64,000 bases of DNA from Flavobacteriaceae bacterium. Lineage in GTDB: Bacteria; Bacteroidota; Bacteroidia; Flavobacteriales; Flavobacteriaceae. Below, in pieces: positions 53,225-61,996 of this stretch. The notes beneath the pieces were generated by a model. That model saw nothing but the letters and a program-made list of their open reading frames with translations, made no database searches and was not told the origin of the DNA. The translations under genes and the position numbers were made by a program. Within the stretch, counting starts at the first letter, position 1. Each line of letters starts with the position of its first letter. The DNA is taken from the NCBI GenBank assembly GCA_002746415.1, contig NVXD01000002.1, forward strand, positions 1 through 64,000, written 5' to 3'.

Positions 53225-54100
53225 TCAATTTTCTTTACCAGCTTTAAATAAAAAGTCTTTTTCGCTCTTAGAAAGGCTTTCATAACCAGATTTACTTATT
53301 TTATCCAGTATGGCATTTATCTTTCTCTGATTGTTTTCCTTTTCATGTACAACCGTACTCTTTTTTTCTGTTTTCTTTTTACGGTAAACTGTTCTTAAAG
53401 GCGCTTTCTTTTCTTTTCCCTTGAACATATTTGCAAAACTGTTCAAAAGATTCTCAAAGCCTGAACCTATATCTTTTCCTTTAGTAAGTTGTCTTGCATA
53501 GAAATACCCCAGCAAAGCACCCCCTAAATGAGCAATAAGCCCTCCAACATTTTCATTATTTGGGATTTGAATTAAATTTAACAGCACCCAAAAAGCACCA
53601 ATATACCACAGCTTAATATTGAAAATAAAAAGCCTGACTTCAGTATTTGGAACATACGCGCAAACAAATATCAATACCGCAGTAACTCCTGCTGAAGCAC
53701 CTATTAATGCAGTATTCACTTCCAATAAGACAGGGAATATATTGTAACTTAATAGAAAGAAAAGCCCACCAAGTATTACCCCAAGGAAATATACATTGAT
53801 GAATTTCTTAGGCCCAAACAGATTCAATACTATTTTACCCGCAAAATGCAACACTAACATGTTATACAAAATGTGCCAAAAATCAGCATGAAAAAAGGAA
53901 TAGGTAACAATAGACCAGGGTTGTGCAAAAAACTCAATAAACTCTTTAGGAAGCTCAAACCATTGCATAATCATATTCCTTGGCAATTTTAAAAGGAATA
54001 TGAAAATCCCATTTATTAAAAACACCAAAACATTGATTGCTATAAGTTTTTCAGCAATATTAAGTTTTGCAAATTGATATTTTAATCCTCCGTTTGTCAT
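53225..54100 (-). CDS. Rhomboid-family intramembrane serine protease (second of pair)
   Basis: The start MTNGGLKYQF at 54100 (291 residues) sits 2 bp after the upstream rhomboid stop. Six hydrophobic segments are visible, with WHILYNMLVLHFAG (helix 2 with the conserved His/Asn region), catalytic Ser in LIGASAGVTAVL (about 141-152) and the partner His in GLIAHLGGALLGYFYA. A basic cytoplasmic tail (KKAPLRTVYRKKKTEKKS) follows. Tandem rhomboid genes behind mutL are usual in flavobacteria; substrates are unknown. Confidence 0.92.
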   Translation of the reverse strand: MTNGGLKYQFAKLNIAEKLIAINVLVFLINGIFIFLLKLPRNMIMQWFELPKEFIEFFAQPWSIVTYSFFHADFWHILYNMLVLHFAGKIVLNLFGPKKFINVYFLGVILGGLFFLLSYNIFPVLLEVNTALIGASAGVTAVLIFVCAYVPNTEVRLFIFNIKLWYIGAFWVLLNLIQIPNNENVGGLIAHLGGALLGYFYARQLTKGKDIGSGFENLLNSFANMFKGKEKKAPLRTVYRKKKTEKKSTVVHEKENNQRKINAILDKISKSGYESLSKSEKDFLFKAGKEN

Positions 54101-54102
54101 TT

Positions 54103-54960
54103 TTAATCCCAACGTTTATCATTAAACTGGTTCTTTTTCCAATACCACATCATAATGAAGCCAGTAAATGCGCCTCCCAAATGAGCAATATAAGCCGTGT
54201 TACTTGGGCTAAATAAAGAAACTCCTGTCAATGCTGAAAACAAATCCAATCCAATAATAGCGGGTATAAAATATTTCGCTTTTATTGGAATAGGTAAGAA
54301 AATCAACATTAATTTAGATTCTGGAAATAACATTCCATAGGCTACTAAAACACCCATTATAGCTCCTGAGGCCCCAACCATCGTCTTAAACCCTAAGCCT
54401 GTCGCATTTAAATTAAACAGAATACCAAAGTCGTTTGGATTAATTATTAAATTATAATTACCTACTATTGGTTGCAATCCCTTAGAAAAAAGCTCACCAG
54501 TAAGGTAACCCTTGCCATTATTTGAATCAATTGCTAATATTTCTTTAATTGCATCTCCGCTAATATCAATTGACAAATCAGAAACTATAGAAAGAAATTG
54601 TGCATAATCAACACCTAAAGATATAAGGGCTGCACCAAGTCCCGCAGAAATGTAAAAAAATATAAATTTCTTTTTTCCGAAAGTTTGCTCTACTGCACTC
54701 CCGAACATCCAAAGTGCAAACATATTGAATAAAATATGCTGAAAATATACAGTATACGCCCCAGTTGGGCCTAGCACATAAGAAGCATGCATAAACATAT
54801 GAGTAATAATTTGCCAAGGCTGGAAAAGCCCATTCTTAGGAAAATGAAGAGCAAATAAATTATTAAGTTCCTGACCATATGTACCAATAGAAAGTGTTGC
54901 AATCCATAGCAATACATTTATAATAATCAAATGCTTTATTGTAGGTGTTATTCCTCTCAT
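54103..54960 (-). CDS. Rhomboid-family intramembrane serine protease (first of pair)
   Basis: The 285-residue polytopic protein has QHILFNMFALWMFGSAVE (helix 2, His/Asn), a catalytic Ser in MVGASGAIMGVLVAYG (about 194-209) and His in AYIAHLGGAFTGFIMMW. Relative to its neighbour it carries an insertion of about 60 residues (SIVSDLSIDISGDAIKEILA...) between the third and fourth helices. It starts immediately after the mutL stop and is cotranscribed with mutL and the second rhomboid. Confidence 0.92.
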   Translation of the reverse strand: MRGITPTIKHLIIINVLLWIATLSIGTYGQELNNLFALHFPKNGLFQPWQIITHMFMHASYVLGPTGAYTVYFQHILFNMFALWMFGSAVEQTFGKKKFIFFYISAGLGAALISLGVDYAQFLSIVSDLSIDISGDAIKEILAIDSNNGKGYLTGELFSKGLQPIVGNYNLIINPNDFGILFNLNATGLGFKTMVGASGAIMGVLVAYGMLFPESKLMLIFLPIPIKAKYFIPAIIGLDLFSALTGVSLFSPSNTAYIAHLGGAFTGFIMMWYWKKNQFNDKRWD

Positions 54961-56811
54961 CTAAATAAATTTTTTATCAATATCATTTTCAGTAATTGTA
55001 ATGTAAATGGGTTTGTTAAACGGACTTACCGTAGATTCCTTGCAAGCAAATAAGTCATCTACAAGTGCTTGCTGTGAAGTACTATCTAAAACCGTACCTG
55101 TTTTTACTGACAAGGTTTTTGACAAATTTTTTGACAAAATGTCTGTCTGCGAAAAACCTTCGCCTATAAGATTTCCACTATAATTAGCAATTAATTCTTC
55201 TAAAACCATTAGCACATCACTTTCTGGCACCAACAATGGTAATCCTGCTATTATTATTTCCTCTTCCTTTATTGTTTTGATTACAAAACCTATACCTGTT
55301 AAATTTTCCGCTACCTCCTTTAGAATTAAAATATCATTTTTAGAAAATGCAAGTGATAATGGAAATAACAATTGTTGACTGACGGCCTCTATCACTGTTG
55401 CGTTTTTAAGGAACTTTTCATACAATATTCTTTGATGCGCCCTATTTTGATCTATGACTACCATACCCGATTTAATAGTAGTAACAATATATTTTCGTCT
55501 TAATTGAAAAGTCGTGAAACTACTTTCTATGTTCTCTTCTTCTTTAAATATTGAACCGGTTATTACATCCGATTCAAAAGTTAGCTTCTCAAAATTTGCG
55601 TCTTTCTCAGCTTCAGATCCCAAACCAACGTACATACTTTCCCAACCTTTGCTACTTTCTTTTTGGTAACTAGTCTTAGAAAAAGATTTTTGATTAGTAT
55701 CAGCAGTGAAAGGGTTAAACTTTGCGTCAACCATCACATTGGGCTGTAATGCTTCCTTATTCTTATAGGTGTATGGTGTTTCTAAATTTTCATCATGCTC
55801 AAAATCCAAGGCGGGAACAACATTAAACTGACCTAAACTATGTTTAAGTGTGGATCTTAAAATAGCATATACTGAATGCTCATCATCAAACTTTATTTCT
55901 GTTTTTGTTGGGTGAATATTAATGTCAATACTTGTTGGGTTTACATCCAAACACAAAAAATATCCAGGGTAACTATTTGGTTTTATGAGCCCTTCAAAGG
56001 CGGAAACCACTCCATGATTAAGGTAAGGGCTCTTAATAAACCTATTGTTCACAAAGAAAAATTGTTCACCCCTACTTTTCTTGGAATATTCTGGTTTACA
56101 AATGAAGCCAGATATTTTGACAACTTGGGTCTCTTCTGAAACTGGCACCAATCTCTCATTGAACTTACTTCCAAAAACAGCAACGATACGTTGTCTCAAT
56201 ATAGAAGAAGGCAAGTTGAACAATTCACTCCCATTATTATAAAAATGAAATTCTATGGACGGGTGCGCTAAAGCTACTCGATGAAATTCATCAATAATAT
56301 GTCTTAATTCTACTTGATTAGATTTTAAAAAATTTCGTCTAGCTGGTATATTAAAAAAAAGATTTTTTACAGCTATGGATGTCCCTTTGGGAGTTACAGC
56401 AACTTCTTGAGAGACAATTTTACTTCCTTCAATTTTAAGGTGCGTCCCCATCTCTACAGCATCATGCCTTGTATGCATTTCTACATGGGCAATAGCGGCA
56501 ATTGACGCCAATGCTTCGCCTCTAAACCCTTTGGTTTGTAATTGAAATAAATCTTCTGCGCTTTGTATTTTTGATGTGGCATGGCGTTCAAAACTTAATC
56601 TGGCATCGGTTTCACTCATTCCGATACCATTATCCACTACTTGAACAAGGACTTTACCCCCATCCTTTACAATTAGTTTTATAGTTGTTGCACCAGCATC
56701 AATAGCATTTTCCAGCAATTCTTTTACCACGGAAGCGGGCCGTTGCACCACTTCTCCTGCTGCTATTTGGTTGGCAACATGATCAGGTAAAAGTCTTATA
56801 ATATCTGCCAT
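54961..56811 (-). CDS. mutL: DNA mismatch repair protein MutL
   Basis: MutL couples MutS mismatch recognition to strand incision. The 616-residue protein has the GHKL ATPase N-terminus: IAAGEVVQRPASVVKELLENAIDAGA (about 16-41), VVDNGIGMSETDARLSFERHATSKI, LQTKGFRGEALASIAAIAHV, GTSIAVKNLFFNIPARRNFLK. A C-terminal dimerisation region follows with QNRAHQRILYEKFL and a final CKESTVSPFNKPIYI; the DQHAxxER motif is changed to DQNRAHQRIL. It overlaps the preceding small gene by 1 bp. Confidence 0.96.
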   Translation of the reverse strand: MADIIRLLPDHVANQIAAGEVVQRPASVVKELLENAIDAGATTIKLIVKDGGKVLVQVVDNGIGMSETDARLSFERHATSKIQSAEDLFQLQTKGFRGEALASIAAIAHVEMHTRHDAVEMGTHLKIEGSKIVSQEVAVTPKGTSIAVKNLFFNIPARRNFLKSNQVELRHIIDEFHRVALAHPSIEFHFYNNGSELFNLPSSILRQRIVAVFGSKFNERLVPVSEETQVVKISGFICKPEYSKKSRGEQFFFVNNRFIKSPYLNHGVVSAFEGLIKPNSYPGYFLCLDVNPTSIDINIHPTKTEIKFDDEHSVYAILRSTLKHSLGQFNVVPALDFEHDENLETPYTYKNKEALQPNVMVDAKFNPFTADTNQKSFSKTSYQKESSKGWESMYVGLGSEAEKDANFEKLTFESDVITGSIFKEEENIESSFTTFQLRRKYIVTTIKSGMVVIDQNRAHQRILYEKFLKNATVIEAVSQQLLFPLSLAFSKNDILILKEVAENLTGIGFVIKTIKEEEIIIAGLPLLVPESDVLMVLEELIANYSGNLIGEGFSQTDILSKNLSKTLSVKTGTVLDSTSQQALVDDLFACKESTVSPFNKPIYITITENDIDKKFI

Positions 56812-57101
56812 TACTTTTTGAAGAATATAGACAGGTCAAAGTCAAGTATAAAAAGAGAAAGTAAGATTAATATAGCAATTATAACGACCATTCTGATTTT
56901 TAGATTACGGTCACCCGTTTTCTTCATATCCTCAACCGCATTATTAATCTTGCCTTTTAATCCTCTAGCATGTACCGTCCTATATTTATCTAGGCTTTGA
57001 TCCATCTTAAAGGGACTCCCCTCGCCCTTATCATCATAGTAACGTGGCGAATAATTAAATTTCTTGTTTTTGCCTCTTATCAGCTTGTCTAGAACACCCA
57101 T
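56811..57101 (-). CDS. Small membrane protein between ribH and mutL (hypothetical)
   Basis: The 96-residue protein has a basic N-terminus (GVLDKLIRGKNKKFNYSPRYYDDKGEGSPF), a helical middle and one C-terminal transmembrane helix (about 72-92: MVVIIAILILLSLFILDFDL). Flavobacterial homologues have been labelled riboflavin synthase beta subunit through neighbourhood with ribH, but nothing in the sequence supports that. The function is unknown. It is cotranscribed with mutL (TAATG overlap) and lies 87 bp after ribH. Confidence 0.8.
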   Translation of the reverse strand: MGVLDKLIRGKNKKFNYSPRYYDDKGEGSPFKMDQSLDKYRTVHARGLKGKINNAVEDMKKTGDRNLKIRMVVIIAILILLSLFILDFDLSIFFKK

Positions 57102-57188
57102 TCACCAAAGTTACTCAAAATGAAAAAAACCATGGGCAAACTGATGCTAAAAATTGTTAACAACAGAGAAAATACTAAGAATTTGAAT

Positions 57189-57671
57189 TTATATGTCTAA
57201 GGAAGCCATTTTTATTGCTGCTATTGCAGCCTCTGTTCCTTTGTTTCCATGAATGCCACCGCTACGCTCCAAAGACTGTTGCATATTATCATCGGTTAGT
57301 ACACAAAAAATGACAGGGGTATCAGTATGCACATTTAAATCTTTTATTCCCTGAGCAGTAGCACTACAAACAAAATCAAAATGTTTGGTTTCTCCTTGGA
57401 TTACACTGCCAATGGCTATCACCGCATCCACTTTTTGGGAAGCAATCATCTTTTTGCAACCAAAAGTAAGTTCAAAACTGCCTGGGACATTCCATCTAAT
57501 GATATTCTCTTCCTTAGCACCACAGTCCAAAAGAGCTGCTATAGCACCATCAAAAAGACCCTCAGTTATTTTAGGATTCCATTCAGAAACAACAATCCCA
57601 AACCGAAAATCTTTCGCATTTGGGATTGTTGTCTTATCATAAACCGATAAATTTCTATTAGCCGTGGCCAT
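57189..57671 (-). CDS. ribH: 6,7-dimethyl-8-ribityllumazine synthase
   Basis: RibH joins the ribityl-uracil and dihydroxybutanone-phosphate precursors in riboflavin synthesis and forms icosahedral or pentameric shells. At 160 residues it has standard length. Visible motifs are FGIVVSEWNPKITEGLFDGA (about 24-43), WNVPGSFELTFGCKKM (about 60-75), VIAIGSVIQGETKHFDFVC with the catalytic His (about 97) and IFCVLTDDNMQQSLERSGG. It lies 2 bp after the TPR gene. Confidence 0.96.
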   Translation of the reverse strand: MATANRNLSVYDKTTIPNAKDFRFGIVVSEWNPKITEGLFDGAIAALLDCGAKEENIIRWNVPGSFELTFGCKKMIASQKVDAVIAIGSVIQGETKHFDFVCSATAQGIKDLNVHTDTPVIFCVLTDDNMQQSLERSGGIHGNKGTEAAIAAIKMASLDI

Positions 57672-57673
57672 TT

Positions 57674-58441
57674 TTAGTTGCTTTTGGACATGCCTATAAA
57701 GACATCTATTGTAGCAGCCTCATCAGAAGAGGAAAATTCATTCTTTATACGTTGAAAATAACCCAACGCTTTTTCTTTCTGCCCTAAATCCAAGGCAGTA
57801 ACCCCTGCTTTATATAAATATTTTGGGGCTGTATATTCATTATTGCTATGCCTAATTGCTTTTTCATAATATCCCAAGGCATCATCTGCTTGGTCCAATT
57901 GGACAAAGGCATCACCTAATCCACCTTTTGCCAAAGCTCCCAAAACTTCATCATCAGAAGAGAAATCTTCCAAATAATTTATGGCCTCTTGGTATTTCTG
58001 CATATTCAAATAAGCCATTCCAGCTGAATAATTAGCTAAATTTGCAGCATTAGTACCACTATATTCTTCAATAATATCCAAAAATCCATATTTACCGTCG
58101 GCGCCATTCAAAGCCAAATTATACAATGAATCTCGTTGTGCTCCACCAATATTGATTGCTTGATCAAAATACTGTTGAGGATAATACATTTCATTCGCTG
58201 CACTTGCCTCCTTAGGATTTTGCACAAACTGTGTATACGCCAAATATCCTAAAACTACTAAGGCAACAACACCAATTATACCTAAAATATAGTTTTGGTT
58301 TTTGGAAACCCATTCCTCACTTCTAGATGCACTTTCATCTAACGTGCTAAAAACTTCAGCTGTTGCACTATTGTGTTCAGCCAATTCATTCTCTTCAGCT
58401 TTACTCTTCGGTTTATATCCGCGCTTCTTATATGTAGCCAT
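57674..58441 (-). CDS. Membrane-anchored tetratricopeptide-repeat protein
   Basis: The start is set at 58441 (MATYKKRGYKPKSKAEENE), giving 255 residues; the ATG 16 codons upstream would span the promoter. A cytoplasmic Lys-rich N-terminus is followed by one membrane helix (about 55-75: NYILGIIGVVALVVLGYLAYT) and about four TPR-like units (ANLANYSAGMAYLNMQKYQEAINYLEDF, AKGGLGDAFVQLDQADDALGYYEKAI, YLYKAGVTALDLGQKEKALGYFQRI). It resembles YfgM-like ancillary proteins of the periplasm. The partner is unknown. It is divergent from recF. Confidence 0.85.
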   Translation of the reverse strand: MATYKKRGYKPKSKAEENELAEHNSATAEVFSTLDESASRSEEWVSKNQNYILGIIGVVALVVLGYLAYTQFVQNPKEASAANEMYYPQQYFDQAINIGGAQRDSLYNLALNGADGKYGFLDIIEEYSGTNAANLANYSAGMAYLNMQKYQEAINYLEDFSSDDEVLGALAKGGLGDAFVQLDQADDALGYYEKAIRHSNNEYTAPKYLYKAGVTALDLGQKEKALGYFQRIKNEFSSSDEAATIDVFIGMSKSN

Positions 58442-58505
58442 TATTAATTTTATTAATCGGGCAAAAATAAAGTTTTTATCCAAAACCAAAAGGTAAATTA
58501 TTCGT

Positions 58506-58513
58506 TATTTTTG
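58506..58513 (+). promoter_or_regulatory. -7 box for recF
   Basis: TATTTTTG fits TAnnTTTG, 54 bp upstream of the recF ATG in the divergent spacer. On the opposite strand a near match faces the TPR gene. Confidence 0.4.
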
Positions 58514-58567
58514 GATATTTTGCAGCTTACTCTAATACTATTGATATTTAACCCTTGCTCTGACTGA

Positions 58568-59647
58568 ATGTTTCTTAAGAAATTATCCCTCATAAACTAT
58601 AAAAATTTCGACTCCAAAAGCTTTGCGTTTGATGCTAAAATCAACTGTTTTGTAGGAGACAACGGTGTTGGAAAGACCAATATTTTAGATGCCATTTACC
58701 ACCTTTCATTTGGCAAAAGCTACTTTAACCCTGTTGCCACTCAGAATATAAAGCACGGGGAAGATTTTTTTGTTATCGATGGAGAATTTGAAAAAGACAA
58801 TCGAGAAGAAAAAATTATATGTAGTCTTAAACGAGGTATGAAGAAAATCATCAAACGAAATGGTAAAGCCTACGGTAAATTCTCCGAACATATTGGTTTT
58901 CTTCCCTTGGTTATAATTTCTCCCGCGGATAGAGACCTCATTGTGGAAGGAAGTGATACGCGTAGAAAATTCATGGATGGGGTCATTTCACAATCTGATA
59001 GACAATACCTTAAAGACCTCATTAATTATAACAAAGTATTAGCACAACGTAATTCTCTCTTAAAATACTTTGCGGTCAACCAAACTTTTGACAGTACTAC
59101 TTTAGAGGTTTACAATGATCAGTTGCATTCTTATGGAAATGAAATTTTCAAAAAACGAGAGGCCTTTATTGAGGCTTTTACGCCCATTTTTAAAGAGCAA
59201 TATGCAGCTATATCTGGAGGAAAGGAGTCAGTTTCTCTTAATTATGACAGTAAGTTATTGCAAACCGATTTAAAAACATTATTGCAAGCAAACATTGATA
59301 AAGATAGAGCATTACAATATACTAGTGTAGGCATACATAAAGATGATCTTGGTTTTAAAATTGAAAATCATGTCATAAAAAAATTCGGTAGTCAGGGACA
59401 ACAGAAATCTTTTTTAATTGCTTTAAAATTGGCTCAGTTTAATTTCATTAAAGAACAAGCAAAAACAACTCCTATATTGATTTTAGATGATATTTTTGAT
59501 AAATTGGATAAAAATAGAGTTGCACAGATTGTCAGTTTGGTAGATGATGACCGTTTTGGGCAAATATTTATAAGTGACACTCATGCAGATAGAACAGAGA
59601 ATGTGGTAAAAAACATACACCAATCCTATAAAATTTTTAAATTGTAA
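58568..59647 (+). CDS. recF: DNA replication and repair protein RecF
   Basis: RecF is an SMC-like ATPase that loads RecA at gaps with RecO/RecR. The 359-residue protein has Walker [27 protein letters not shown] (about 28-53), signature [19 protein letters not shown] (about 277-295) and Walker [18 protein letters not shown] (about 302-318). The start [14 protein letters not shown] is typical. The downstream lipoprotein gene starts 1 bp after its stop. Confidence 0.95.
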   Translation: MFLKKLSLINYKNFDSKSFAFDAKINCFVGDNGVGKTNILDAIYHLSFGKSYFNPVATQNIKHGEDFFVIDGEFEKDNREEKIICSLKRGMKKIIKRNGKAYGKFSEHIGFLPLVIISPADRDLIVEGSDTRRKFMDGVISQSDRQYLKDLINYNKVLAQRNSLLKYFAVNQTFDSTTLEVYNDQLHSYGNEIFKKREAFIEAFTPIFKEQYAAISGGKESVSLNYDSKLLQTDLKTLLQANIDKDRALQYTSVGIHKDDLGFKIENHVIKKFGSQGQQKSFLIALKLAQFNFIKEQAKTTPILILDDIFDKLDKNRVAQIVSLVDDDRFGQIFISDTHADRTENVVKNIHQSYKIFKL

Positions 59648-59648
59648 C

Positions 59649-60068
59649 ATGCGCCTAATTAATATCCTCATATGCTTATGTATCCTTACTGGTTGTACCA
59701 AAAAGGTAACCAAAGAGGATTTAACACAATTAAATGGGTATTGGGAAATAGATAAAGTAATTTTCCATGATGGTAGCACCAAAGAATATAATGTAAACAC
59801 CAGCATAGATTATATCGAAATAAGTGCTTTAAAGGGCTTCAAAAAAAAGGTGCAGCCCAAATTTGATGGGACATATACAACATCTAATAATACAGTATTT
59901 TTTTCTATATCAGAGATAGATGGCGTCTTTAAAATCCATTTTAAAAATGGTTTAAGTGATCGAACAGAGCAGATCATTAGTATTTCTGAGCATAATTTTT
60001 CAGTAAGCACCAAAGAAGGCATCACATATAATTACCGCAGATATCAACCCATAAATATCAATCAATAA
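59649..60068 (+). CDS. Lipocalin-like lipoprotein, hypothetical
   Basis: The 139-residue protein has a lipoprotein signal peptide ending LCILTGC (lipid Cys about residue 16), followed by a small beta-rich domain beginning LTQLNGYWEIDKVIF, as in flavobacterial lipocalin-like families. It ends with ITYNYRRYQPI. It is presumably anchored in the outer or inner membrane facing the periplasm. It is placed between recF and the DciA-like gene with 1-bp spacings, so it is in that operon. No specific function is known to me. Confidence 0.75.
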   Translation: MRLINILICLCILTGCTKKVTKEDLTQLNGYWEIDKVIFHDGSTKEYNVNTSIDYIEISALKGFKKKVQPKFDGTYTTSNNTVFFSISEIDGVFKIHFKNGLSDRTEQIISISEHNFSVSTKEGITYNYRRYQPININQ

Positions 60069-60364
60069 TGGCTAAACGAGAAAACACAAATTTATCCTTA
60101 GGCGATGCTTTACAAGAGTTCATAAAAAAGAACAGATTGGAAAAGGGCATGGACAGGGTAAATGCCCGTGAAGCTTGGGAAAAACTCATGGGTAATGGCG
60201 TAAACAATTACACTTCTTCAATTGAATTGAGAAACGAAACCCTGTTCGTCTCTCTATCATCATCTGTTTTAAGGGAAGAATTAAGCCATGGAAGGTCAAA
60301 AATCATTACAATGCTCAATGAAGAACTAGGAAAAGAATTGATAACAAAACTTGTGCTCAGGTAG
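60068..60364 (+). CDS. DUF721/DciA-like protein
   Basis: The 98-residue basic protein has the DUF721 pattern: LSLGDALQEFIKKNRLEKGMDRVNAREAWEKLMGNGVNNYTSSIELRNETLFVSLSSSVLREELSHGRSKIITMLNEELG, ending TKLVLR. DciA-type proteins load the replicative helicase DnaB in bacteria lacking DnaC, and the family is often next to recF, as here. It overlaps the lipoprotein gene by 1 bp (TAATG). Role in helicase loading is inferred from the family. Confidence 0.88.
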   Translation: MAKRENTNLSLGDALQEFIKKNRLEKGMDRVNAREAWEKLMGNGVNNYTSSIELRNETLFVSLSSSVLREELSHGRSKIITMLNEELGKELITKLVLR

Positions 60365-60406
60365 CTTATTTCAGAAAATCATATCTTGATTTCCACTGGG
60401 ACATAA

Positions 60407-60463
60407 AAAAGAAATGCATAAAAAAAGCTGCTCAATGAGCAGCTTTTTTTATGCATTTCTTTT
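60407..60463. terminator. 27-bp perfect hairpin terminator between the DciA-like gene and ndk
   Basis: Arms 60407-60433 and 60437-60463 are exact complements with a 3-nt loop (AAT). The core GCTGCTC/GAGCAGC is followed by T7, then further pairing (ATGCATTTCTTTT). It works for both convergent genes; the inner GC core plus T-tract is the classical terminator and the outer pairing makes it two-sided. Confidence 0.92.
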
Positions 60464-60468
60464 AAGCC

Positions 60469-60888
60469 TTAGTAAATTTCTCTACTTGAAAAATGAAAAG
60501 CTCCTTCTAGGCCACCATTTTCGTCACTATCTGAACCATGTACGGCATTTTCTCCTATACTTGTTGCAAATAATTTTCTAATGGTACCTTCAGCTGCCTC
60601 TGCAGGATTAGTAGCACCAATCAATACTCTAAAATCTTCAACAGCATTTTCTTTCTCCAAAATAGCAGCAACAATTGGTCCTCTTGTCATAAATTCAACC
60701 AATTCTCCATAAAATGGACGCTCACTATGCACTGCATAAAATTTTTGTGCGTCACGCTTGCTCAACTGTGTATATTTCAGTGCTACAATTTTAAAACCAG
60801 CAGAAGTTATTTTTTCCAAAATACCTCCAATATGCCCATTTTCAACAGCATCTGGTTTAATCATTGTAAAGGTTCTATTTGTAATCAT
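60469..60888 (-). CDS. ndk: Nucleoside diphosphate kinase
   Basis: Ndk balances NTP pools by phosphate transfer through an active-site His. The start is set at 60888 ([21 protein letters not shown]), giving 139 residues, family length; an ATG nine codons upstream is less likely. Motifs are [19 protein letters not shown], the [18 protein letters not shown] segment, and catalytic His in [13 protein letters not shown] (about 115-119). It is monocistronic, divergent from nrnA, and ends at the long hairpin. Confidence 0.97.
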   Translation of the reverse strand: MITNRTFTMIKPDAVENGHIGGILEKITSAGFKIVALKYTQLSKRDAQKFYAVHSERPFYGELVEFMTRGPIVAAILEKENAVEDFRVLIGATNPAEAAEGTIRKLFATSIGENAVHGSDSDENGGLEGAFHFSSREIY

Positions 60889-60943
60889 CGTATTAATTTT
60901 TGCGCAAAAATACACTTTATGTTATATAACCACAACAATTTAG

Positions 60944-60974
60944 TTGTTCAGGTTGTAATACAATTGTATCTTTA
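60944..60974 (+). promoter_or_regulatory. nrnA promoter (TTG-N20-TAnnTTTa)
   Basis: TTG at 60944-60946 and TATCTTTA at 60967-60974 are separated by 20 bp, matching the Bacteroidota primary-sigma promoter with one mismatch at the final G. The ATG at 60980 begins only 5 bp after the -7 box, so transcription would start at or next to the start codon, giving a leaderless mRNA. Confidence 0.5.
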
Positions 60975-60979
60975 CGTGC

Positions 60980-61996
60980 ATGAATTTAGAGGATATAAAA
61001 GCCACTAAGGAGTTACTTTCCGCAGAACAGAAAATCGTAATCATACCACATAAAAATCCAGATGGCGATGCTATTGGCTCTACATTGGCCTTATGGCATT
61101 ATTTAAAAAACAAAGGACATAACGCTACGATTATTTCTCCTAATGATTATCCCAAATTCTTAAAATGGATGCCGGGGAATGAACAAATTAAAAATTTTGA
61201 GACTGATTCTATTGGTGCAAAAAGATTGATTGCAGAAGCTACCCTTATTTTTACTTTAGATTTCAATCATTTAGGTAGAATTGGGCAGTTACAACCACTT
61301 GTGGAAGATACATCTGCTACCTTTATTATGATTGATCATCACCAAGCACCATCAGATTATGCAAAAATCATGTATTCTGATGTTAGTATGAGCTCTACTT
61401 GTGAAATGATTTATAATTTTATAGAATTTTTGGGTGATGAAAATAAAGTTACACCCGAAATGGCAAGTTGTTTATATACCGGTATTATGACCGATACGGG
61501 TTCTTTTAAATATCGTTCTACAACCAGTAATACACACAGAATTGTAGCAAATCTCATAGAAAAAGGAGCGGATAACACAAAAATCCATAATAATGTATTT
61601 GATACCAATACGCCTAGCAAACTGCATCTTCTTGGTTGTGCTCTAAAAAATATGGTCATACTAAAAAAATATGGTACTGCATATATCACCTTATCTCAGG
61701 AAGAGCTAGATATTTATAATTATAAAAAAGGAGATACTGAAGGTATCGTAAACTATGGTCTAACCTTGGACGGCATAAAGTTAGCCGTGATTTTTATTGA
61801 AAACAAAGAGGAAGGAATCATAAAAATATCCTTTAGATCAGAAGGAAATTTTTCTGTGAATGAATTTGCACGAAATCATTTTCAAGGCGGTGGGCATACC
61901 AATGCTGCCGGGGGAAAAAGTGATGAAACCATGGAAGAGACTACCACATACTTTACCTCTTTGTTAGAACGTTATAAAGACGAGTTAAACGCATGA
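60980..61996 (+). CDS. nrnA: DHH/DHHA1 phosphoesterase (NrnA-like oligoribonuclease/pAp phosphatase)
   Basis: The 338-residue protein degrades nanoRNAs and dephosphorylates pAp in relatives. Metal-binding motifs of the DHH domain are IIPHKNPDGDAIGSTLALWHYL (about 22-43), FTLDFNHLGRIG (about 93), MIDHHQAPSDY (about 118-128) and GIMTDTGSFKYRST (about 169-182). The C-terminal DHHA1 domain has the RNA-binding GGGHTNAAGG (about 309-318). It is first gene of an operon with gldI (4-bp ATGA overlap) and a second prolyl isomerase. Confidence 0.92.
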   Translation: MNLEDIKATKELLSAEQKIVIIPHKNPDGDAIGSTLALWHYLKNKGHNATIISPNDYPKFLKWMPGNEQIKNFETDSIGAKRLIAEATLIFTLDFNHLGRIGQLQPLVEDTSATFIMIDHHQAPSDYAKIMYSDVSMSSTCEMIYNFIEFLGDENKVTPEMASCLYTGIMTDTGSFKYRSTTSNTHRIVANLIEKGADNTKIHNNVFDTNTPSKLHLLGCALKNMVILKKYGTAYITLSQEELDIYNYKKGDTEGIVNYGLTLDGIKLAVIFIENKEEGIIKISFRSEGNFSVNEFARNHFQGGGHTNAAGGKSDETMEETTTYFTSLLERYKDELNA

